Of a DNA stretch of 12,046 bases, positions 1 to 6,168 are shown in pieces. The stretch covers positions 1 to 12,046 of the forward strand of contig JAFDWD010000514.1 in NCBI GenBank assembly GCA_018268695.1, read 5' to 3'. Within the stretch, counting starts at the first letter, position 1; each line of letters starts with the position of its first letter. Under the pieces are notes generated by a model. It was not told the DNA's origin. It worked only from the letters and a program-made list of their open reading frames with translations, and did no database searches. This DNA comes from Actinomycetota bacterium. GTDB lineage: Bacteria > Actinomycetota > Thermoleophilia > Solirubrobacterales > 70-9. Made by a program: the position numbers and the translations under genes.

Positions 1-400
1 GAACTTAGGCCAGCAAGAGCAAGACCGAGTCAAGAGAAGAACCTCAAGCTGGCTAAGCATCCAGAAGAGCCACGTAGATCCTGACCCAACCACCCACCAA
101 GACCAACAGCAGAACCCCTCACACCCCATCACCCTAGGTGAACTTCCGTCCTACGCTCTTCATCTTGGGCGAGGCTCCCTCGATAGAGGCGGCGCCGTTG
201 GCCCAGCCCGACCATGCAACTGGTAAGGCTGCCGATCCGATCGACACCCTGCCCGCCAGCCGCCCGTCCTCGCGCTTTGGGGGCGCCGTGCCTGCGCCGC
301 GGCTTCCGTGACGAGTCTGTCCGCCCTTACCCTGCGCCATCTCACTGCGCAGCCGAGCGGCGGTGTGCGATAGCGCCTTCGCTAGACGCGCGTAGGTGCC
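1..400. other. Left flank without a recognisable gene
   Basis: No convincing gene was found in these 400 bases. The first 130 bases are rich in A and C and differ in composition from the GC-rich remainder. A short plus-strand frame open from the window edge stops at 82-84 after 27 residues, and could be the tail of a gene lying further left, but nothing in it is recognisable. Short frames between 134 and 441 on both strands are Arg/Pro/Ala-rich and overlap each other, as expected of non-coding high-GC DNA. No terminator, promoter or repeat stands out. Confidence 0.5.
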
Positions 401-1087
401 CTACTCCTCTTCCGCGAACCACTTTCGGCACTCCTTCATGAAGCCTGAAACGATCGCACCCGTGGAGTCCGCGGCTGATCGAATGTCCTCCCTGTCGGCT
501 TCGGAGAGGGGGCTCTTGTAGAGGTGCTCTAGGTTGGAATGGCGGGTCGAGTACACGTCGCGGACGGCCTGATGCGCCTTGACCAGGTCATGTTTCTCGC
601 CCAGGCGAAGCGCCAACCGTAAATTTTCCGAAGTGAGGTCCGTCGTCGCTGCATAAACCGCTTCGCTTCCAGTCTCGATTTCGTCGATTTCGGCTTGGAG
701 TGCGTGGAGGAGGGCGGCCTTTTGATCTTGCGAAAGGGTCGCGTCGCCCTAGCCATGGCGACGATCGTTTCTCTGGGCGTCGCCCACCACGATCTTCGCC
801 TCGTAATCGAACATGGCGCGGAGGGCCGCATCGACGCCTCGCACCGCTTCATCGACCGTGTCCCGAACATGCTGCCGATTCCGTTGCTCTCGGTCATAGG
901 CCAGTTGATCGGCCTGGAGGTGACGGTCGTTCGCTAACTGTTCCTGTTGGCGATGGTTCGCCGTCCTGGCCGCGATCCAAGCGGCGATGATTGCCGTCAG
1001 CGCGAGCAGGACCGGCCCGATCAGTTCCTGCCAGAGCTCTTTCCCGCCTGCGGTGTGGACTTCGATCGGGATGATGAAACCGAACAT
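401..1087 (-). pseudogene. Small membrane-anchored coiled-coil protein interrupted by one amber codon
   Basis: Starting at ATG 1087, the frame gives a 112-residue N-terminal part with a short polar start, one hydrophobic segment at about residues 22-41 and then a Gln/Asp/Arg-rich, probably helical stretch. A TAG at 749-751 ends it. The same frame continues without another stop to TAG 401-403, adding 115 residues of coherent coding character (Glu/Leu/Lys-rich helices ending in an acidic tail). Without the amber codon the protein would be 228 residues. The start is well supported: AAGGGG overlaps the TGA of the upstream gene 10 bp away, so the two genes form an operon. Function is unknown; the layout of N-terminal anchor plus cytoplasmic coiled coil is seen. 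The interruption may be a true nonsense mutation, a sequencing error, or less likely readthrough. Confidence 0.65.
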
Positions 1088-1097
1088 CGCGGCCCCT

Positions 1098-1679
1098 TCA
1101 GTTGGACCCGATTATCAGCCCGATCACGATCCCGACGAAGAGAACGATCAGGCCGGCGACGATGGCGACGGTGTACGGGTTGTAGGCGATCCTCCGCCAG
1201 CGCGACGCGGGCGACGCGGCTTCGCTCTCGGCTTTCTCGATCGCCAATTCCTCCGCTCGCCGCTTTCGCTCATAGAGCCCGTTGACTCTGTCCACCACGG
1301 CAACGAACAGTCCATTGACGGCCACCTCGTTCTTGCCGGTGACCGAAACGCTGAGGGAGGGGCGCAGGGGTCTTCGGTTCCAGATGGCCATGCTGACGCG
1401 GGCGGGAGGAGGCCAGCCGCCGGGTTCCACGCTGATTTGTGCCGAAACGTCCTCTATAGACAGCGCCGGTGCAAGCTCTTTGAATTCGTCAAAAGAGATC
1501 TGGCCGTAGCTCTTGCCCGGATAGTCGATCGACATCTCCACTTCCGGCGCGTCGACAGTTCTGGCAGCCTTGTCGATCAGGTCGATGAGGCTTTCCGTTA
1601 GTCCTATGAATTCCTCGGGTGAGCCGAAAGGCTGCTCTCCGCGCCACTCATTCTCCCGCTTGTGCATCGGCTCGACCAT
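1098..1679 (-). CDS. C-terminally membrane-anchored hypothetical protein
   Basis: The 193-residue protein has a soluble N-terminal part of about 160 residues. Near the C terminus comes a charged stretch (about 136-165, ERKRRAEELAIEKAESEA) likely to form a helix, then a single hydrophobic segment at about 170-190 ending only three residues before the stop. This is the topology of a tail-anchored protein with its bulk in the cytoplasm. I recognise no family. It is the first gene of a two-gene minus-strand operon with the coiled-coil membrane protein 10 bp downstream, so the two may work as a membrane complex (inference). No good Shine-Dalgarno precedes ATG 1679; Met5 is an alternative start. 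It faces away from the relaxase gene across the hairpin-rich stretch. Confidence 0.6.
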   Translation of the reverse strand: MVEPMHKRENEWRGEQPFGSPEEFIGLTESLIDLIDKAARTVDAPEVEMSIDYPGKSYGQISFDEFKELAPALSIEDVSAQISVEPGGWPPPARVSMAIWNRRPLRPSLSVSVTGKNEVAVNGLFVAVVDRVNGLYERKRRAEELAIEKAESEAASPASRWRRIAYNPYTVAIVAGLIVLFVGIVIGLIIGSN

Positions 1680-2146
1680 CGAGCCAATCTAGCGGCGTAC
1701 CCGGCTACCGCCGTCGCCTTTTCGCTTACCCGGCGGCCGTCTTCCTGTCACGCTCTGCGCAGGAAGGCAAGCTGACCCCTTCGTCCCCTCGACACCTCGC
1801 CGCTCCTGCGGGGCGGCGATGCCGCGGAGCCGGGCGCATCATCCCTCCTGGCAGGCCCAGGAAACGGGATGTAAGAGAGATTGCTGAAACGCCGGACTTT
1901 GGGTGGATGCTCCTGGCCGAGGCGGCCACGGGGACTGCCCAGGTTCCGCGGTACGTCGATCGGCCCGATACACCCGCCCCTCACGCCGGACAACCCCGGC
2001 GTGGAAACCCGAGGCCACCCGATGCAACCCGCCCGTCCGTCGGCCTGTTGCTGCATGCACCCGACTCAAAAGGCCCTCGCGCAAGCCGTCACATGTATGG
2101 ACTCAGCCCGCGACGGATCGGCCCCGCCCGAAGGGCATCCCTGACG
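1680..2146. other. Hairpin-rich region before the relaxase, candidate oriT
   Basis: This 467-base stretch between divergent genes contains no convincing gene, although the relaxase frame is open back to 1619. It holds four inverted repeats: CTTCCTG/CAGGAAG (1741-1747, 1760-1766); a 9-bp stem with one G-T pair and a 3-base loop (1798-1818); ATCGG-C-CCGAT (1959-1969); and a perfect 8-bp stem CACGCCGG/CCGGCGTG with a 6-base loop (1982-2003). MobF relaxases commonly sit beside their origin of transfer, and such origins are built from inverted repeats around the nick site. Calling this an oriT is inference from position and structure; I cannot point to a nic sequence. It must also carry promoters for the flanking genes. 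Confidence 0.35.
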
Positions 2147-3613
2147 ATGCTCTCGATCGGCAAGCTCGGCTCAGGCCAGGAGCGCTACTACACCGAGAAG
2201 GTCGCCGAAGGCGCCGAGGACTACTACTCGGGCCGCGGCGAGGCCGAGGGGGAGTGGATCGGCCGGGCGGCCGCCCAGTTCGACCTCGAAGGCAAGATCG
2301 AGCCGGACCAATTGACGGCGATGCTGACCGGCCGCAATCCGGTCACCGGCGAGCCGCTCGGCCTGAAGTCGGCGCGGGGTAGGGAACCCGTCCCTGACTT
2401 CGACCTGACCTTCTCGGCGCCGAAGTCAGTCTCGCTGGCCTGGGCGCTCGGCGGCCATCCGGTCTCCGGGGAGGTGATGGAGGCCCACCGCGTCGCCGTC
2501 GAGGCCGCCCTCTCCTACATGGAGCGCTCGGCCTGCTGGGCGAGGCGGGGCAAGGGAGGCCGGACCTTCGTCCCCGGCCAGGGATTCCTCGCCGCCGCCT
2601 ACGTCCACCGCTCCTCCCGCGCCGGCGACCCCCAGCTCCACACCCACGTCCTCGTCGCCAACGCGACCTTAGGCCCCGACGGCCGTTGGTCGCGGCTCTA
2701 CCACCCGGCGATCTACGAGCACGCGCGGACCGCTTCCTACCTCTACGCCGCCCACCTCCGCCATGAATTGACCCGCCGACTCGGGGTCGAGTGGGAGCCG
2801 CTCCGAAACGGCCTCGCCGACATCCGCGGCTTCTCGGCCGAGGAGCTTCACGCCTTCTCGACCCGGCGCGCCGAGATCCTCGCCGCGGTCGGCGAGGACG
2901 CCTCGGCGAAGGCGATGCGGGTCGCCGCTCTGGAGACCCGCCAGGCCAAGGACCGGGACATCACCGACGAGAGCATGAGGGAGGGGTGGCGGGTGCGGGC
3001 CGAGGAGATCGGCCTCACCCGCGAGCGGATCGGCGAGCGCCTCGGCCATGAGCGGCCCGGCCGCTCGGTCCTGACCACCGGGCAGGTCGGGCGCGCGGTC
3101 ACCGGGCACGCCTCCCACTTCGACCGCCGCGACGCGATCCGCGCCGTCGCCGAGAGCCTCCCGCACGGCGCCCCCGCCGAGGAGGTCGAGCGGATCGCCG
3201 ACGCCTTCCTCGCGGGCTCCTCGGTGATCCGGATCATCGAGACCCCGCGCGGTCCCCGCTACACCACCGAGCGGATCTGGCAGCTGGAGTGGCAGGCCCT
3301 CGCGGCGGCAGGGCGGATGGTCACCGGGTCGGGCCACGCCCTCGCCGACCCGATTGTCGTCTCGCGCGTGCTGGAGACCCGTTCGACGATCGGCGCCGAC
3401 CAGCGGGCGATGGTCGAGCGGCTCACCCGTGGCGGCGAGCAGCTCGTCGTCGTGGTCGGCGAGGCCGGCACCGGCAAGACCTTCGCCACCGTCGCCGCCG
3501 CCGAGGCGTGGGCGGAGGCCCGGGTCGGCCTGCGGACGAGGAGCGGAGGGCGGTACTCGCCGACGCGCTCGTCGAGCTCTTGCCCTCGGCCTGACGCCAG
3601 CCTTGGTCAGTGA
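2147..3613 (+). CDS. TrwC/MobF-family conjugative relaxase, truncated in the helicase domain
   Basis: The relaxase would nick plasmid or element DNA at oriT, remain bound through a tyrosine, and lead the strand into a recipient. The MobF start MLSIGKLG is at ATG 2147, with AAGGG 11 bases upstream. The N-terminal domain has tyrosine pairs at 14-15 and 26-27 as catalytic candidates. The metal-binding triad is H154, H165 and H167 (DPQLHTHVLVAN), with the same 11- and 2-residue spacing as H150/H161/H163 of TrwC. The following RecD-like helicase domain begins with Walker A VVVGEAGTGKT at about 435-445. About 15 residues later the protein changes to a Ser/Arg-rich, unrelated tail and stops at 488 residues, whereas intact family members are roughly 900 residues or more. 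Nicking might survive but the helicase is lost. It ends one base from the convergent TPR gene. Confidence 0.85.
   Translation: MLSIGKLGSGQERYYTEKVAEGAEDYYSGRGEAEGEWIGRAAAQFDLEGKIEPDQLTAMLTGRNPVTGEPLGLKSARGREPVPDFDLTFSAPKSVSLAWALGGHPVSGEVMEAHRVAVEAALSYMERSACWARRGKGGRTFVPGQGFLAAAYVHRSSRAGDPQLHTHVLVANATLGPDGRWSRLYHPAIYEHARTASYLYAAHLRHELTRRLGVEWEPLRNGLADIRGFSAEELHAFSTRRAEILAAVGEDASAKAMRVAALETRQAKDRDITDESMREGWRVRAEEIGLTRERIGERLGHERPGRSVLTTGQVGRAVTGHASHFDRRDAIRAVAESLPHGAPAEEVERIADAFLAGSSVIRIIETPRGPRYTTERIWQLEWQALAAAGRMVTGSGHALADPIVVSRVLETRSTIGADQRAMVERLTRGGEQLVVVVGEAGTGKTFATVAAAEAWAEARVGLRTRSGGRYSPTRSSSSCPRPDASLGQ
3526..3594 (+). pseudogene. Out-of-frame C-terminal coding remnant
   Basis: Just past the point where the relaxase sequence loses family character, frame +1 relative to the window reads RPADEERRAVLADALVELL followed by PSA and TGA at 3592-3594. 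The segment has the acidic, leucine-rich helical look and strong third-position GC of a genuine C terminus, while the relaxase frame across the same bases gives low-complexity Arg/Ser. I read it as the 3' end of the original relaxase gene or of a downstream gene, brought here by a deletion with a frame change. Its parent family cannot be named from 22 residues. Confidence 0.4.
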
Positions 3614-3614
3614 T

Positions 3615-4370
3615 CTATCGAAGGCGAACCGACGTGGTTATCCAAGTCCAAGCTCGACGCCAAACGGACTCAAGTCCGACCGCGGGGTCCGGGGCAAGCA
3701 AGGCCGCAGACTCTGACGCTTGCTCACACTCCTCTCCGGAATCGGAAGGCATTACGACTTGGGAGCGATCGAGGATTGACGCTGGGACCTGTTCGACGGG
3801 CATGCTCTCCTTGCTCTGAAGAGGAACGTGCCAGGCCTGCGAGGCCCTTTTTCGCCGGCGCTCCTTCAGTTCGCTGACTGAATCTGGCTGCGCTGCCTTT
3901 GCCTCGCGGGCGAATTCGTCAGCCTGCGCCACGACCTTTTCGATAGCAGTCGGATCGAGGTGGTCGTGCTTGCTGAGCGACGACGCCGACTCTCGCATGG
4001 AGCGGGCGAGGACCGAGAGCATCGCCGGGTCTTTGGGTTCGAGGCGAGCTGCGGCCATGGCCACCTCGAAGGCGGAGCCGTGTTCGTGGAGATCGCAGTG
4101 CACGGCGGCGAGGGCAACCAGGACAAACAGATCGTTCCCGTCCGGGAGGGCTCGCGCCTGTTCAAGGCAGTTTCGAGCGGCTTCCAGCTGGCCGAGATCA
4201 CGGTGTGCTTTGCCGAGCTGACCGAGAGCAAATCGCGTGGGCCGCAGAGACACCGCTCGCTCAAGGTATGGAATCGCGGCAGCGGTCAGCCCGTTTTCGA
4301 GAGCCGTCTTCCCAAGGTCGAGGGATGCCTCATAACCGAACTCGTCGTTTCGGGGGCGCGGATTGGCCAT
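3615..4370 (-). CDS. TPR-repeat protein
   Basis: The 251-residue protein has a helical repeat array at about residues 15-150. Units such as LGKTALENGLTAAAIPYLERAV, GKAHRDLGQLEAARNCLEQA and ALAAVHCDLHEHGSAFEVAMAA have the small/large residue spacing of tetratricopeptide repeats, which hold partner proteins. From about 160 the sequence is Lys/Arg/Glu- and Ser-rich and probably disordered, with a Trp/Arg-rich end. There is no signal peptide or membrane segment, so it is likely cytoplasmic. It lies 42 bp downstream of the membrane-anchored unknown protein on the same strand, probably co-transcribed, and its stop is one base from the relaxase stop. No Shine-Dalgarno precedes ATG 4370. Codon use is less GC3-biased than in the relaxase. 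The partner and role are unknown. Confidence 0.65.
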   Translation of the reverse strand: MANPRPRNDEFGYEASLDLGKTALENGLTAAAIPYLERAVSLRPTRFALGQLGKAHRDLGQLEAARNCLEQARALPDGNDLFVLVALAAVHCDLHEHGSAFEVAMAAARLEPKDPAMLSVLARSMRESASSLSKHDHLDPTAIEKVVAQADEFAREAKAAQPDSVSELKERRRKRASQAWHVPLQSKESMPVEQVPASILDRSQVVMPSDSGEECEQASESAALLAPDPAVGLESVWRRAWTWITTSVRLR

Positions 4371-4412
4371 CCAGCCAATTCATGCATTTCGGCCGGACGG
4401 AGATTCATCGGG

Positions 4413-4949
4413 TCAGCGGCCACGACCGTCGGCGCGATGAAGGTCGCTAAGGGAGTCGGCGCCGTATCGGCCGCGAAAGGCAGCTTCCGGGTTCGTCGCG
4501 TCGACCGGGCTCCGTCGTGACTTTCGGCGGATCCGGTGGTCGGCGTGAGCGGTGAAAATGTGAACTCGCTCTACTTCGTCCCAGCAGGTGGCCACGGCTT
4601 TGATCTGGTCGTTCCGCGCAGCCTGGATGTCGAGGACGATTTCGGCTCGCTCGCCGATGTTGAGCACCCCGCCGAATTGCTCTCCTGCGTAGCCGGCGAC
4701 GTAGTTGTTGGCGGTCGCCACACAGAACCTGACACCCCGCGCAGATCCCGGCCCGCCATTCAGGATCTTCAATACCCGATCGCCGTTGCGCTCGATGAGA
4801 AGTTGGACGCTGAGGAACGGCTGGTGCGAAAGGAGCCATTGCCGTCGATTGAGTCTCACGCTGGCCCACGACGCGGCCGCCGCGAGCGCGGCGAGTCCAA
4901 CGCCAACCAAGGAGATCCACACGGGTACGGTTGCTACTGCCTTTGGCAT
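4413..4949 (-). CDS. N-terminally membrane-anchored hypothetical protein
   Basis: I start this 178-residue protein at ATG 4949 because AGCAGGGA lies immediately upstream and the next residues form a clean hydrophobic segment (about 8-28). The same frame is open further upstream, to 5246, but that part is Arg/Pro-rich and overlaps hicA on the same strand. A short basic stretch (RLNRRQWLLSHQPFLSV) follows the membrane segment. The next 100 or so residues look like beta strands (VQLLIERNGDRVLKILNGG, GVRFCVATANN, AEIVLDIQ). The C terminus is charged and probably disordered. The family is not recognised. It lies 142 bp after hicA and 42 bp before the TPR gene; co-transcription with the TPR gene is likely. 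Confidence 0.6.
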   Translation of the reverse strand: MPKAVATVPVWISLVGVGLAALAAAASWASVRLNRRQWLLSHQPFLSVQLLIERNGDRVLKILNGGPGSARGVRFCVATANNYVAGYAGEQFGGVLNIGERAEIVLDIQAARNDQIKAVATCWDEVERVHIFTAHADHRIRRKSRRSPVDATNPEAAFRGRYGADSLSDLHRADGRGR

Positions 4950-5091
4950 TCCCTGCTCTCGATTCGGTGCCGTTACTCGTCGGGTACGCGGACAGTAGCC
5001 TGCGCGGCGGCGTGTCAGGCACCGAAAAGGAACGCCGCTTTCGAGGGGCCCTAAATCATCGAACCCGTCCCTGACCTCTGGACGGATCGAG

Positions 5092-5283
5092 TCAGCGCGG
5101 ATTGGCAGGGGCCGGTATCCCGAGCTGCTTGCAGATCGCCCGCACCAGGCCGGGGCCGATCTCTTTGTGGCGGGGCAGGGCGGACACCTCATCCATCGGC
5201 CCGCGCCACTTCGCGTGTTTCGTCCCACCGACTGCGCGGCAGCCATGCGCCGCCAGGTGGCGTTCGAGATCGCGACGTTTCAC
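5092..5283 (-). CDS. hicA: HicA-family mRNA interferase toxin
   Basis: HicA toxins are small double-stranded-RNA-binding-fold proteins that cleave mRNA and halt growth until neutralised by HicB. This 63-residue protein has the usual size and plan: helix KRRDLERHLAAHGC, the catalytic-histidine strand VGGTKHAKW with H23, then the LPRHKEI strand and the C-terminal helix GPGLVRAICKQLGI. H23 in the expected position argues that the toxin is active. Its ATG overlaps the hicB stop by four bases (ATGA, 5280-5283), giving the antitoxin-first order with translational coupling. The 142-base gap downstream contains no gene. HicBA pairs are common on mobile elements, which fits the surroundings. Confidence 0.85.
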   Translation of the reverse strand: MKRRDLERHLAAHGCRAVGGTKHAKWRGPMDEVSALPRHKEIGPGLVRAICKQLGIPAPANPR

Positions 5284-5531
5284 GCCGCGGCGGTGAAATG
5301 CAGATGCTCCCGATCGGCGTCGGGAGTCTTGCCCGTCAGCTCCTCGTCGGGAGTCAGGACGGTCTGCAGCGCATCCAGGACGTTCTCGCGAGCCTCCTCG
5401 CGCGTCCGCCCTTGGCTCATGGCTCCAGGTACCTCAAGCACTCGGGCGACGATCCAGCCCTGCTCGTCGGGCGAATCGAACGAGATCGTGAAGTCGATGG
5501 AAGCGGCCATGCCAAAACGGTACCGGTCCAT
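5280..5531 (-). CDS. hicB: HicB-family antitoxin
   Basis: HicB antitoxins bind and block HicA and usually repress their own operon. The HicB-like fold is recognisable: strand SIDFTISFD, then DEQGWIVARVLEVPGAMSQ and the helix TREEARENVLDALQTVL (about residues 11-58), ending in a short tail. At 83 residues it is a short form with no obvious separate helix-turn-helix or ribbon-helix-helix domain after the core, so autoregulation by this protein alone is uncertain. The start is ambiguous. ATG 5531 gives 83 residues and ATG 5510 gives 76, which better fits the distance from start to first strand in the family; neither has a Shine-Dalgarno. It lies 25 bp after the unknown gene ending at 5557 and overlaps hicA by four bases. 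Confidence 0.8.
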   Translation of the reverse strand: MDRYRFGMAASIDFTISFDSPDEQGWIVARVLEVPGAMSQGRTREEARENVLDALQTVLTPDEELTGKTPDADREHLHFTAAA

Positions 5532-5556
5532 CGGGTCGATGCAGGTGGCGGGACCA

Positions 5557-5877
5557 CTAGAGCATGAAGACGACGGTTCCGATCGGCATGACGACCCGCA
5601 GATAGGTCGCCTCGTTCGGAACGGCCGGCCGGAAGGTCAGCGCGAACCGCCGGACCGTCTCGTCCCCGCTCCCGCCTCCACCGTCCGGGGTGTACTCGGT
5701 GCCGACATCGTCATGAAGCTCCAGCCGAGCGGGTTGGCTGTCGGTCATGCCCGGAGTGGGCTCCGGCTCGACCACACTCAGACAGTCGAGAACGACGCGG
5801 TCATCGTGGATCTCGGCGGCCGCGATCACGGCTCGCGCATCGCCTTGATCGGGGCCGACGACGATGCGGACGCTCAT
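5557..5877 (-). CDS. Small hypothetical protein upstream of hicBA
   Basis: The 106-residue protein has no signal peptide or membrane segment. The N-terminal half alternates hydrophobic strands (MSVRIVVGP, ARAVIAAAEIHDDRVVLDCLSV). The middle has an acidic/Gly loop (ELHDDVGTEYTPDGGGGSGD), followed by RRFALTFRPAVPNEATYLRVV and a short hydrophobic end. The pattern of a DDxGTxY-Gly-rich turn with flanking strands suggests a small beta-sandwich, but I cannot name the family. It is the first gene of the minus-strand run that includes hicB 25 bp downstream, so it may share a transcript. A weak GAGGA lies about 14 bases before ATG 5877. Confidence 0.55.
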   Translation of the reverse strand: MSVRIVVGPDQGDARAVIAAAEIHDDRVVLDCLSVVEPEPTPGMTDSQPARLELHDDVGTEYTPDGGGGSGDETVRRFALTFRPAVPNEATYLRVVMPIGTVVFML

Positions 5878-5970
5878 GGCGTCAGCCTAGATCCTCGGGG
5901 CATGGCGGGAAGTGGTGAGTCTCTCGCCGGCCGCCCGGGTCAAGGTCGGGTCAAGGAGAGGGTCGAGAAC

Positions 5971-6141
5971 AGCCGAAAAAGTCGGATTCGCGGTTCCCCG
6001 TAAATGGCTCTATAAAGCCAAAAAAGCGAATAGCCGCAACCAGCCGAAGGCCCTCCGGCAGTTTCTCAGTCCGGAAACCGGGGTTCGAATCCCCGTAGCG
6101 GTATCTAAGGAGGCATCGGGAAAGCCAAAAATCCGGATTCC
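5971..6141 (+). repeat. Three A-tract direct repeats around the tRNA fragment
   Basis: AGCCGAAAAA (5971-5980), AGCCAAAAAA (6016-6025) and AGCCAAAAA (6123-6131) recur. The first and third are also followed by related sequence (GTCGGATTCG and TCCGGATTCC). A-runs of this kind stand out in such GC-rich DNA. They flank the tRNA-like segment at 6079-6103. Short direct repeats beside an attachment core are typical arm-type binding sites for tyrosine integrases; this assignment is inference, and the third copy lies on the chromosomal side of the core, where it would not be expected. Confidence 0.3.
6079..6103 (+). other. tRNA 3'-end fragment, probable element attachment site
   Basis: The bases form a perfect T-arm: stem CGGGG (6079-6083), loop TTCGAAT (6084-6090), stem CCCCG (6091-6095). 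GGTTCGAATCC matches the tRNA B-box consensus. Seven acceptor-length bases TAGCGGT and a discriminator A follow to 6103, then TCT rather than CCA. No D-arm, convincing anticodon arm or 5' acceptor strand (ACCGCTA) is found in the 100 bases upstream, so this is not a complete tRNA. Elements that integrate into the 3' end of a tRNA gene leave exactly such a 3' duplicate at their far end. A plus-oriented fragment here is the expected right end of an element lying to the left, where the relaxase and hicBA are. The intact tRNA would lie left of the window. The tRNA identity cannot be told. Confidence 0.5.
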
Positions 6142-6168
6142 ATCGATCCCACCGCTAGGATCGCGATC

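Noticed and set aside
529..897. Minus-strand 122-codon frame overlapping the amber-split gene
   Set aside because: It is Arg/Ser/Thr-rich, and the neighbouring frame gives coherent helical protein on both sides of the amber codon.
2669..3337. Minus-strand open frame of 222 codons opposite the relaxase
   Set aside because: It is a Gly/Ala/Arg/Pro-rich shadow of the relaxase gene, which has clear motifs on the plus strand.
6079..6157. TAGCGGT (6096-6102) is complementary to ACCGCTA (6151-6157), as in a permuted tRNA with the 5' half downstream
   Set aside because: No D-arm or anticodon arm follows 6157, the second element lies next to the Shine-Dalgarno of the DUF1254 gene, and permuted tRNAs are not established in bacteria. 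A 7-base match is plausible by chance.
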